Translations under genes and position numbers: made by a program
Source: Treponema sp.
Lineage (GTDB): Bacteria; Spirochaetota; Spirochaetia; Treponematales; Treponemataceae
Length of the DNA stretch: 64,000 nt
Direction of reading: 5' to 3'
Assembly: GCA_024402665.1 (NCBI GenBank)
Contig: JAKSTI010000006.1
Location: 1 to 64,000, forward strand
Notes under the pieces: generated by a model
What the model saw: only the letters and a program-made list of their open reading frames with translations
Told to the model about the DNA's origin: nothing
Databases searched by the model: none
In this document: piece after piece, positions 16,344 to 23,105 of the stretch
Position numbering within the stretch: the first letter of the stretch is position 1
How the letters are laid out: the number at the start of each line of letters is the position of its first letter

Positions 16344-16667
16344 ATGATTAATTTTTCTGATATCCTGCGTGGATTGACTGATACAATCATTTTGGCCCAG
16401 CTTAATGAAGGTGACAGCTATGGTTACCAGATCAACAAGAACATAAGTGATTTATGCGAGAATTCCTTTGAGCTCAAGGAAGCAACCTTGTATACATCAT
16501 TTAGAAGACTTGAAGAAAGCGGGCACATTTCTTCCTACTGGGGAGACGAAAATTCCGGCGCCAGAAGAAGATATTATTCTATTACTGAAGCGGGAAAAAG
16601 TTTTCTGGAAGAAAATAAGAAAGACTGGGAAAGAATCCAGGCATTAACAACTAAATTATTAAGGTAG
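16344..16667 (+). CDS. PadR family transcriptional regulator
   Basis: 107 residues, the small subfamily-2 size of PadR (PF03551): winged helix with GDSYGYQINKNISDL, recognition-helix region KEATLYTSFRRLEESGHIS, and wing ENSGARRRYYSITEAG. It should bind DNA as a dimer and repress its own operon through the palindrome in the promoter. GGAGGT lies upstream of the ATG. It is followed by a HAAS/DUF1700 gene (10-base gap) and a DUF4097 gene, a trio common in Firmicutes envelope-stress operons but seldom noted in spirochaetes. Confidence 0.93.
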   Translation: MINFSDILRGLTDTIILAQLNEGDSYGYQINKNISDLCENSFELKEATLYTSFRRLEESGHISSYWGDENSGARRRYYSITEAGKSFLEENKKDWERIQALTTKLLR

Positions 16668-16677
16668 AGGTTTTAAT

Positions 16678-17355
16678 ATGAATTCTAAAATCAAAAATTA
16701 TGTTGAAGTTTTATTTACAGACATTCCAAGTACAAGAAAATCACAGGAATTAAAAGAAGAAATTCTTTCTAATTTGAACGAACACTTTGAAGAACATCTT
16801 AGAGAAGGTAAATCTGAAAATCAGGCTTATACTGAAGCTTTAGGTGACCTTGGTGATATTGATGAACTTTTGAAAGATCTTGCTCCTGAACAGGAAATTA
16901 AAGAAAAACTTGATGTATACCGCAAACGTCGTGCAAGAAATACATCAATTGCAGTAATGCTTTATATTGCAGGTGCCATTGCACTTATTGCTCCTGCAGG
17001 AATTGCATCAGTGTTCCAGCTTGGTAATGAAGATAAATTCGGAATCATCGGATTTATTGTTCTTCTTGTATTTGTGGCAATTGCAACTGGCATTCTTATT
17101 TATACAAAAATGAGTGTTCCTCAGGATGTTGAACCATTCCTTAAACAAAAGCCAAATGAACCTGTAATTGACACATCAACTAAAAAAGGCCGTTTCCTTG
17201 CTGCATTTATGAAGCTTTACTGGACTTTGATTACTATTATTTATCTTGTTGTAAGTTTCACAACTGGAGAATGGGGTCTTACATGGCTTATCTGGCTGAT
17301 TGCTTCTGCTATTAAACACGCAATCTTCCTTATTGCTGATGTTGAAGAAAGATAA
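16678..17355 (+). CDS. HAAS/DUF1700-type membrane protein
   Basis: 225 residues. The N-terminal 85 residues form the helical domain often found next to PadR regulators (permease-prefix/HAAS type), with KNYVEVLFTDIPSTRKSQEL and ALGDLGDIDELLKDL. Four membrane helices follow (about 95-115, 122-142, 182-200, 203-222). The helical domain of such proteins is thought to interact with the partner PadR or transport proteins; the biochemical role is not established. It is the second gene of the PadR operon. Confidence 0.75.
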   Translation: MNSKIKNYVEVLFTDIPSTRKSQELKEEILSNLNEHFEEHLREGKSENQAYTEALGDLGDIDELLKDLAPEQEIKEKLDVYRKRRARNTSIAVMLYIAGAIALIAPAGIASVFQLGNEDKFGIIGFIVLLVFVAIATGILIYTKMSVPQDVEPFLKQKPNEPVIDTSTKKGRFLAAFMKLYWTLITIIYLVVSFTTGEWGLTWLIWLIASAIKHAIFLIADVEER

Positions 17356-17375
17356 CTACAAAAAAGGAGTTTATT

Positions 17376-18311
17376 ATGAATAACGGAAAATCAATAATTT
17401 TAGCATCTATATGGATTTTACTTGCTTTGATTCTGACTGTATTTTTAATTGGAAGAATCAGAAACGGTTCAAACGGCTGGAATTTATTCAGAAATGGTCT
17501 GATTTTTTCTGCTTCTTCTGATTTTGATGATAACAAGTCAACTGTGTACAAAACAGAAACTTTTGATGCTGATGGAATTTCAAATATTGAAGTGGATCTT
17601 GTATCAGAAAGAATCAGAATCATTCCATACAATGAAAGCAAAATTAAGGTTGAATTAAAAGGTGCAACCTGGGAAGATTCAAAAGTAACTATGGGAACTA
17701 AGGGAAATACTCTTGAAGTAAAAGTTCCTGCAATGAAAGGTAAAAAGGCAAAAATCGGTTCAAGAGCTGCTGTAATTTATATTCCTGAATCTTTGGCTAA
17801 AAGCGGGTCTTTAAATGCCAGTTTGACCAGCGTATCAGGGGCAGTTTATGCTGATGACATTGCTTTTGACAGACTTTCTGTAAATTCAGTTTCTGGTTCC
17901 CAACATATTAATGGCTGTACTCTGAATAAAGCTAATCTTGAATCTGTAAGTGGAAGCATTAATACATACAGTAATGCAAAAGAGATTAAAATCAATTCTG
18001 TAAGTGGTTCTGTTCACGCTGCTGCAAATTACGGCAGAGTCAATGTAGAAACAGTTTCTGGAAGTATTCATTTGAAATCACATGAACAGTTGACTGCAGA
18101 CAGTGAATTTGATTCAGTTTCTGGAAGCATTCACGTTGATCTTCCTGCAGACAGTAACTTTGAATTCAAGTATGAATCTATGAGCGGATCTATCAACTGT
18201 AATTTTATTGATGGTCGTTTTAAGAAATCTGGTTCACAGACAATCGGTAACGGCGGAATCAGAATCAAGTGTGAAACTATGAGCGGTTCTATTCACGTAA
18301 ATCAATTATAG
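17376..18311 (+). CDS. Membrane-anchored DUF4097 beta-repeat protein
   Basis: 311 residues. One N-terminal membrane anchor (SIILASIWILLALILTVFLIG), then a right-handed beta-helix-like region with recurrent VSGS or MSGS turns about every 20 residues (LTSVSGAVYA, NSVSGSQHI, ESVSGSINTY, ETVSGSIHL, DSVSGSIHVD, ESMSGSINC, ETMSGSIHV). This is the DUF4097 pattern, found in envelope-stress effectors such as the C-terminal part of LiaX-like proteins. The chain probably extends into the periplasm. It is the third gene of the PadR operon, 20 bases downstream of the membrane protein gene with AAGGAG between. Confidence 0.82.
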   Translation: MNNGKSIILASIWILLALILTVFLIGRIRNGSNGWNLFRNGLIFSASSDFDDNKSTVYKTETFDADGISNIEVDLVSERIRIIPYNESKIKVELKGATWEDSKVTMGTKGNTLEVKVPAMKGKKAKIGSRAAVIYIPESLAKSGSLNASLTSVSGAVYADDIAFDRLSVNSVSGSQHINGCTLNKANLESVSGSINTYSNAKEIKINSVSGSVHAAANYGRVNVETVSGSIHLKSHEQLTADSEFDSVSGSIHVDLPADSNFEFKYESMSGSINCNFIDGRFKKSGSQTIGNGGIRIKCETMSGSIHVNQL

Positions 18312-18323
18312 TCTGTTATTAAT

Positions 18324-18355
18324 CTATCAATCGGTTTGTGAAAGCCGATTGATAG
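18324..18355. terminator. Hairpin between convergent DUF4097 and mntP genes
   Basis: CTATCAATCGG and CCGATTGATAG form a perfect 11-bp stem with a 10-base loop. No T run follows on either strand, so termination efficiency is doubtful, but its position between two convergent stops supports a bidirectional transcript end or 3' protection role. Confidence 0.55.
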
Positions 18356-18367
18356 AAAAAATTGCTA

Positions 18368-18949
18368 TTAGATGAGACCTTTTATAAAGATTTCAATTCC
18401 AATGGCAATCAAAATTAAGCCACCAAGAATATTTGCCTTTCCTGCAAGTTTTGTTCCGAATTTGCGTCCGATTAAAAGGCCTCCCATACAAATTCCAAAA
18501 GTAACTACACCAATAATTAGTGATTCTACTAAAGCAGCAATAAAATCATAATGAGCAATTGTAAAGCCTACAGAAAGAGCGTCTATTGAAGTTGCTATTC
18601 CCTGTAAAACTAAAGCGGCCATCCCTACTGAAGGAGATTCATCATCATCTTTTTTAGTAAGTCCTTCGTAAAGCATTTTTCCACCGATGTACAAAAGAAG
18701 AATCATTGCAATCCATGGAATATAGCGCTGGAAACTTACAAAAATTGTAGCGATTGTATGAACACAGATCCAGCCAACAAGAGGCATTAAAATCTGGAAG
18801 AGTCCGAAGGTACCTGCAATCAGACACATTCGGGATTTTTTCATTGAAGGTTCGTTTAAGCCGTTAGCAAGAGAGATTGAAAAGGCATCCATTGCAAGGG
18901 CAATTCCTAAAAGAACTGCATTAATGTAAAAACTAAGCTGGGTCATCAT
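18368..18949 (-). CDS. mntP: Manganese efflux pump MntP
   Basis: 193 residues, six membrane helices, with the two signature repeats of the family: ALAMDAFSISLANGL in helix 1 and QGIATSIDALSVGFT in the second half, whose aspartates are needed for Mn(II) transport. A cytoplasmic loop holds KKDDDESPS, a possible metal-binding patch. It exports excess manganese across the inner membrane. The start is ATG 18949 with AGGAG upstream. Only about 50 bases separate it from thioredoxin, too little for the yybP-ykoY manganese riboswitch often found before mntP; a TATAAT lies in that gap. Confidence 0.92.
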   Translation of the reverse strand: MMTQLSFYINAVLLGIALAMDAFSISLANGLNEPSMKKSRMCLIAGTFGLFQILMPLVGWICVHTIATIFVSFQRYIPWIAMILLLYIGGKMLYEGLTKKDDDESPSVGMAALVLQGIATSIDALSVGFTIAHYDFIAALVESLIIGVVTFGICMGGLLIGRKFGTKLAGKANILGGLILIAIGIEIFIKGLI

Positions 18950-19000
18950 AAGGTGACACTCCTGAATCTATGTAGAAAATGTTTTTACATTATATTGATG

Positions 19001-19312
19001 CTAGGAATTTCTTTCAATCCATGCTTTAAGTGCATCCTTTGGCATAAAACCAGACAGGCGGGCATTTGGTTCACCATTCTTGAACACAAAAATGCTTGGA
19101 ACACTTAAAATCCCGTATTCTTCTGATAAAGCTGTATTTTCATCAACATCGGCGTGATAGAATTTTACAGTTTCTGCCATTTCTTCTGATAATTCACTGA
19201 AAACCGGTGCAAGCATTTTACAAGGTCCACACCAGGTTGCAGCAAAATCCACTACTGCCAGAGGTTGTTTCTTTACATCCGTAATGTCGTTGTTTATAAT
19301 TTCATTAATCAT
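19001..19312 (-). CDS. trxA: Thioredoxin
   Basis: 103 residues, normal length. Active site WCGPC in FAATWCGPCKMLAPVF, buried Asp in VVDFAATW, cis-proline in LSVPSIFVFKNG. It reduces protein disulfides in the cytoplasm using thioredoxin reductase, which is not encoded here. The start at 19312 lacks a clear ribosome binding site; a promoter TTGACT, 17 bases, GATATT lies immediately upstream on the minus strand (19350-19322). It is divergent from the MFS transporter gene. Confidence 0.95.
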   Translation of the reverse strand: MINEIINNDITDVKKQPLAVVDFAATWCGPCKMLAPVFSELSEEMAETVKFYHADVDENTALSEEYGILSVPSIFVFKNGEPNARLSGFMPKDALKAWIERNS

Positions 19313-19413
19313 ACTTTAAATATCATCAATATAATTGCAAAAGTCAAATATAATTCTTATATGTATGATTCATATATAATTAATATTTTTGATACTATTC
19401 TGGAGATTTTAAT

Positions 19414-20589
19414 ATGCAGTCAAAAAAATATGGCAGAACTGTTCTGGCCTGTTATTTAAGCTTTGTTACTCAGGCAATCTGTGCTAATTTTGCACCACTT
19501 TTGTTTTTGACATTTCACAACAATTACAGCATTACACTTTCAAGTCTTGCCCTTATTTCTACAACTTTCTTTTTTACCCAGCTGATTGTAGATTTATTCT
19601 GTGCAAAGATTGCAGATAAAATTGGCTACAGACCATGTATTCTTGCTTCCCAAATCTGTTCTGCCATTGGATTAATCTGTCTTGCAATCCTTCCAGATTT
19701 ATTTTCTGTTCCATACGCAGGTATTTTAATAAGTGTAATTATTTACGCAATTGGAAGCGGACTTACAGAAGTTCTTGCCAGCCCTATTATTGAAGCCTGC
19801 CCTTTTGATAACAAAGAAGGTGCAATGAGTCTCTTACATTCATTCTATTGCTGGGGTTCTCTTGCAGTAATTCTTGGTTCTACACTTTTCTTCAAACTTG
19901 CCGGAATTGAAAACTGGAAACTTCTTGCAGTTATATGGGCAATTGTTCCTTTGTATAACATTTTTAATTTTGCAACCTGCCCTATTGAAAAACTTGTAGA
20001 AGAAGGTCAGAGTATGAGTATTGGTCAGCTGTTCAAAGACAAACTTTTCTGGCTTTTTATTATATTGATGATTTGTGCCGGAGCCTCTGAACTTTCTATG
20101 GCTCAGTGGGCATCTGCTTTTGCGGAATCTGCATTGCATGTTTCAAAAACAGCCGGGGATCTTGCGGGGCCTTGTGGATTCGCACTTTTTATGGGTATAA
20201 GCCGTGCTCTTTATGGAAAATTCGGCGAAAAAGTTAATCTTGCCAGTTTTATGATGGCATCTGGTATTTTGTGTTTATGCTGCTATCTTCTTGCGGCGTT
20301 TGCATCAATTCCGGTTATGGGTTTAATTGGCTGTGCTGTGTGCGGATTTTCTGTTGGTATTATGTGGCCTGGTTCAATCAGTATTTCTTCAAAGATTCTT
20401 CCAAAAGGCGGAACTGCAATGTTTGCTTTTCTTGCTTTAGCCGGAGATTTAGGTGGAGCGGCTGGTCCTGCAATTGTTGGCACTATTTCTCAGAACGCAG
20501 GAAATAATCTTCAGGCTGGAGTTTTAGCGGGAATTGGATTTCCTGTTGTTCTGGCTTTGTGTGTATTGTGCGTCAGGAAAAAGCTTTAA
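19414..20589 (+). CDS. MFS transporter
   Basis: 391 residues with 12 predicted membrane helices. The loop 2-3 signature of the major facilitator superfamily is visible as CAKIADKIGYRPCI, and the second half repeats the fold with GISRALYGKFGEKV. The overall pattern (short loops, helix 1 with Asn/Phe, IIEACPFDNKEGAMSLLHSFY after helix 4) resembles the fucose/sugar-permease branch, but the substrate is not deducible. TGGAG precedes the ATG. The 3' end overlaps the convergent CYTH gene by 17 bases. Confidence 0.88.
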   Translation: MQSKKYGRTVLACYLSFVTQAICANFAPLLFLTFHNNYSITLSSLALISTTFFFTQLIVDLFCAKIADKIGYRPCILASQICSAIGLICLAILPDLFSVPYAGILISVIIYAIGSGLTEVLASPIIEACPFDNKEGAMSLLHSFYCWGSLAVILGSTLFFKLAGIENWKLLAVIWAIVPLYNIFNFATCPIEKLVEEGQSMSIGQLFKDKLFWLFIILMICAGASELSMAQWASAFAESALHVSKTAGDLAGPCGFALFMGISRALYGKFGEKVNLASFMMASGILCLCCYLLAAFASIPVMGLIGCAVCGFSVGIMWPGSISISSKILPKGGTAMFAFLALAGDLGGAAGPAIVGTISQNAGNNLQAGVLAGIGFPVVLALCVLCVRKKL

Positions 20590-21184
20590 GCAAATCTTTG
20601 TAGTAGCGGCTTTCAATCTGATTTAATGGAATCTTACAAAGAGTAAAAATCTTTTCTTCAATTTTTTTGCAGCGGTCAACTGTCTGTGCATCATTTTCAT
20701 CTTTGATTATTTCAATTTCAAGAAAGTCGCCTAATGGTGGAACTGTGCAAAGTTCAATGTGGGCATATTCCCCGTCAATTTTTGCAATCCATCCTTCAAC
20801 ACTCTTTTCTTTTTTCAGACTTACAGTGCCGCCTAAATCTTTGAAGAAAACTTCCAGTGCATCCGGAGACTGGGAAAAAGCCATCTCATTTTCATCATTT
20901 ACTTCTATTTCTGTGCCGTTGCTGTCTACAATCCGTTCCTTTTTTTTATAAGTAAACAGATACTGGGTATTATCAACATCTGCCAGAGTAAACCGCTCTT
21001 TTCTGATTCTTGCAGAGATATGATTTTTTCCATCTTTTGATTTATTTGAACTAAGAGGGAACTTGTAATATGTGTCAGATTTTTCTCTGTGGCCTTCGTA
21101 TTTGCAGTCATCAAGGGAATTTAAAATGGAAATTACTTCATCCCGATTATAAACGTGGGCCTTTAATTCAATTTCAAAACTCAT
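20573..21184 (-). CDS. CYTH domain protein (class IV cyclase/ThTPase type)
   Basis: 203 residues. The CYTH hallmark ExExK is Glu4-Ile-Glu6-Leu-Lys8 in MSFEIELKAHV. Further charged strands line the tunnel: HISARIRKERF, QYLFTYKKKER, EGWIAKIDGEYAHIEL and DFLEIEII. Family members hydrolyse inorganic triphosphates or make cAMP (CyaB type); both are possible here, and the class IV cyclase branch (about 180-200 residues) fits the length. The -10 box TATAAT (21196-21191) ends six bases before the ATG with no ribosome binding site, suggesting a leaderless mRNA. Confidence 0.85.
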   Translation of the reverse strand: MSFEIELKAHVYNRDEVISILNSLDDCKYEGHREKSDTYYKFPLSSNKSKDGKNHISARIRKERFTLADVDNTQYLFTYKKKERIVDSNGTEIEVNDENEMAFSQSPDALEVFFKDLGGTVSLKKEKSVEGWIAKIDGEYAHIELCTVPPLGDFLEIEIIKDENDAQTVDRCKKIEEKIFTLCKIPLNQIESRYYKDLLKAFS

Positions 21185-21236
21185 AAATCAATTATATAGG
21201 ATTTTTACATTCTTTTTCCATAATTGTTCTATTTTT

Positions 21237-21264
21237 TTGACAATTTTGACTTATGCTTAATAAT
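21237..21264 (+). promoter_or_regulatory. Promoter of the FMN-dehydrogenase/TIM-barrel operon
   Basis: TTGACA (21237-21242), 16 bases, AATAAT (21259-21264). GAGGA at 21265-21269 is the ribosome binding site for the ATG at 21276; the leader is therefore only a few bases long. Confidence 0.55.
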
Positions 21265-21275
21265 GAGGAAAAATT

Positions 21276-22163
21276 ATGCCAGATTACACAAAAAATTCAG
21301 ATAAGATTACACGCGATTATTTTGATTCGCTTTTGCTTGAAACAAGATATTTAGATTCAGTTTTGCCATCTACAAAGATGGAATTATTTGGAGAAACTTT
21401 TGATACTCCTATTATGACTGCCGCTCTTTCTCACCTGGGAAACACAGCCAAAAACGGAATGGTGATTTACGCAGAAGGAGCAAAAGCATCTAACGCCGTT
21501 CACTGGGTTGGTATGGGCGAAGATAAAGAACTTGAAGATATTATTGCCACTGGTGCAAAGACTATAAAAATTATTAAGCCTCATGAAGACAACAATGAAG
21601 TTTTCCGTAAGATTGAACATGCGGTAAAAGCAGGTTGTTTTGCAGTTGGAATGGATATTGACCACGCTTTTTCTGGAGACGGACATTACGATAACGTACT
21701 TGAACTTCCAATGAAAGCAAAATCTACTGAAGAACTGGCTGATTTTGTTTCTGCCGCAAAGATTCCTTTTATTGTAAAAGGAGTTACTAGCTGTAAAGAT
21801 GCAGTTAAATGTCTTAAAGCAGGAGCAGCGGGAATTCAGGTTTCACATCATCACGGTATGATTGATTATTCTGTTCCACCTTTGATGGTTTTGCGTGATA
21901 TTATTTATGCTACAGGAAACGAGGTTCCAGTTTTTGTAGACTGCGGTTTTGAAAGCGGTATGGATGTTTACAAAGCCCTTGCTTTAGGTGCAACTGCAGT
22001 TTCTGTAGGCCGCCATTTAATGCCATTGTTGAAAAATGGAAGCGCCGCTGTTTCAGAACGAATTAATCAGATGAATGCGGAACTTGCAGGAATTATGGCA
22101 CGTACTGGTGTTGCAGATCTGGCTCATATGGATCCAACTGTTATTCACCCAAGGAATTTCTAA
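21276..22163 (+). CDS. FMN-dependent alpha-hydroxy acid dehydrogenase-like protein
   Basis: 295 residues of the FMN_dh TIM barrel (PF01070). Visible are PIMTAALSHLG near the N-terminus, the flavin-contacting Lys in PFIVKGV, the catalytic-type His in IQVSHHHGMIDY, and the phosphate-binding end VFVDCGFESGMDVYKALALGATAVSVGRHLM. It is shorter than the usual 350-380 residues: the N-terminal cap is reduced, and the canonical NHGGRQLD is replaced by SHHHGMIDY, which loses the substrate-carboxylate Arg. It likely oxidises something other than plain lactate or glycolate. It lies 17 bases upstream of a sugar-phosphate-isomerase-like gene, pointing to a small catabolic operon. Confidence 0.8.
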   Translation: MPDYTKNSDKITRDYFDSLLLETRYLDSVLPSTKMELFGETFDTPIMTAALSHLGNTAKNGMVIYAEGAKASNAVHWVGMGEDKELEDIIATGAKTIKIIKPHEDNNEVFRKIEHAVKAGCFAVGMDIDHAFSGDGHYDNVLELPMKAKSTEELADFVSAAKIPFIVKGVTSCKDAVKCLKAGAAGIQVSHHHGMIDYSVPPLMVLRDIIYATGNEVPVFVDCGFESGMDVYKALALGATAVSVGRHLMPLLKNGSAAVSERINQMNAELAGIMARTGVADLAHMDPTVIHPRNF

Positions 22164-22180
22164 ACTAAAAGGATGTAATT

Positions 22181-23002
22181 ATGATTTTAGGCCTTTCATC
22201 TTCATTAAAACACTCTAGTCCTGCTGAATGGGCAAAAATAATGGCTGATCTTGATGCAAAAGCCGTTGTGTTCCCGGTAGATTGCACTGCGGGAGAAGAA
22301 ACAATTATGGCTTATAAAAAGGCAGCTGATGATGCGGGGCTTATAATTGCTGAAGTTGGAGTCTGGAGAAATACACTTGCGGCTGATCCTGCAGAAAGAC
22401 AAAAGTGGATTGATTATGCAGTTGAACAGCTTAAAATGGCAGATAAAATTGGGGCCAGATGCTGTGTAAATGTAGCGGGAACTCCTTGTGGTCCAAGATG
22501 GGATGGCGGTTACAGAGGTAACTTTAGTAAAGAAATCTGGGATGAGACTGTAAAAATGATTCAGGAAATCATAGACAGGGCAAATCCTAAAAATACAAAA
22601 TACAGCATTGAATCTATGCCATGGATGGTTCCAACTGGTCCTGATGAATATCTTAAACTTATGGAAGATGTAAATCGGCCTCAGTTTGGTGCCCACCTTG
22701 ATGTTGTAAATATGATTACAAGTCCCCAGCGCTATTTCTTTAATGATGATTTTTTACGGGAATGTTTTGCAAAGCTTAAAGGAAAAATCTGCAGCTGTCA
22801 TTTAAAAGACATCAAACTAAAAGAAGAATATACGTTCCAGCTTCAGGAATGTGCGTGCGGTGAAGGAAGCCTTGATATTCCGTTGTTTGCAAAACTTGCC
22901 ACAGAAGAAGACAAAAATATGCCTATGATTATTGAACATTTGAATACTGACGAAGAGTATTTGAACAGTCTTTCTTTTGTAAAAAAATTGCTGAATTCTT
23001 AA
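22181..23002 (+). CDS. Xylose-isomerase-like TIM barrel (sugar epimerase family)
   Basis: 273 residues, AP-endonuclease-2/sugar phosphate isomerase fold (PF01261). Likely metal ligands are Glu in YSIESMPWMVP, Asp in GAHLDVVNM, His in CSCHLKDIKL and Glu in PMIIEHLN, each at the end of a barrel strand. Enzymes of this type epimerise or isomerise ketoses, inositols or related sugars; the substrate is unknown. It is the second gene of the operon with the FMN enzyme; together they could oxidise and isomerise a sugar acid or polyol. AAAGGATG precedes the start. Confidence 0.82.
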   Translation: MILGLSSSLKHSSPAEWAKIMADLDAKAVVFPVDCTAGEETIMAYKKAADDAGLIIAEVGVWRNTLAADPAERQKWIDYAVEQLKMADKIGARCCVNVAGTPCGPRWDGGYRGNFSKEIWDETVKMIQEIIDRANPKNTKYSIESMPWMVPTGPDEYLKLMEDVNRPQFGAHLDVVNMITSPQRYFFNDDFLRECFAKLKGKICSCHLKDIKLKEEYTFQLQECACGEGSLDIPLFAKLATEEDKNMPMIIEHLNTDEEYLNSLSFVKKLLNS

Positions 23003-23043
23003 AAATTAAACGTTTAACAATAGAGAAACATACTATTAAAAAC

Positions 23044-23071
23044 TTGAATTTTTGAAAATGGGTGGTATCAT
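23044..23071 (+). promoter_or_regulatory. Promoter of the EAL gene
   Basis: TTGAAT (23044-23049), 16 bases, TATCAT (23066-23071). The leader continues to AAGGAG just before the ATG at 23106. Confidence 0.5.
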
Positions 23072-23105
23072 TATCTGTGTGGGTCTTTAAAAGATAAGGA
23101 GCTAT

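Noticed and set aside
18950-19000. yybP-ykoY manganese riboswitch before mntP
   Set aside because: The gap is about 50 bases, too short for the element, and its conserved motifs are absent.
22205-22696. 163-codon open frame on the minus strand
   Set aside because: It lies wholly opposite the TIM-barrel gene, is Cys/Phe/Ser rich like other antisense frames here, and lacks initiation signals.
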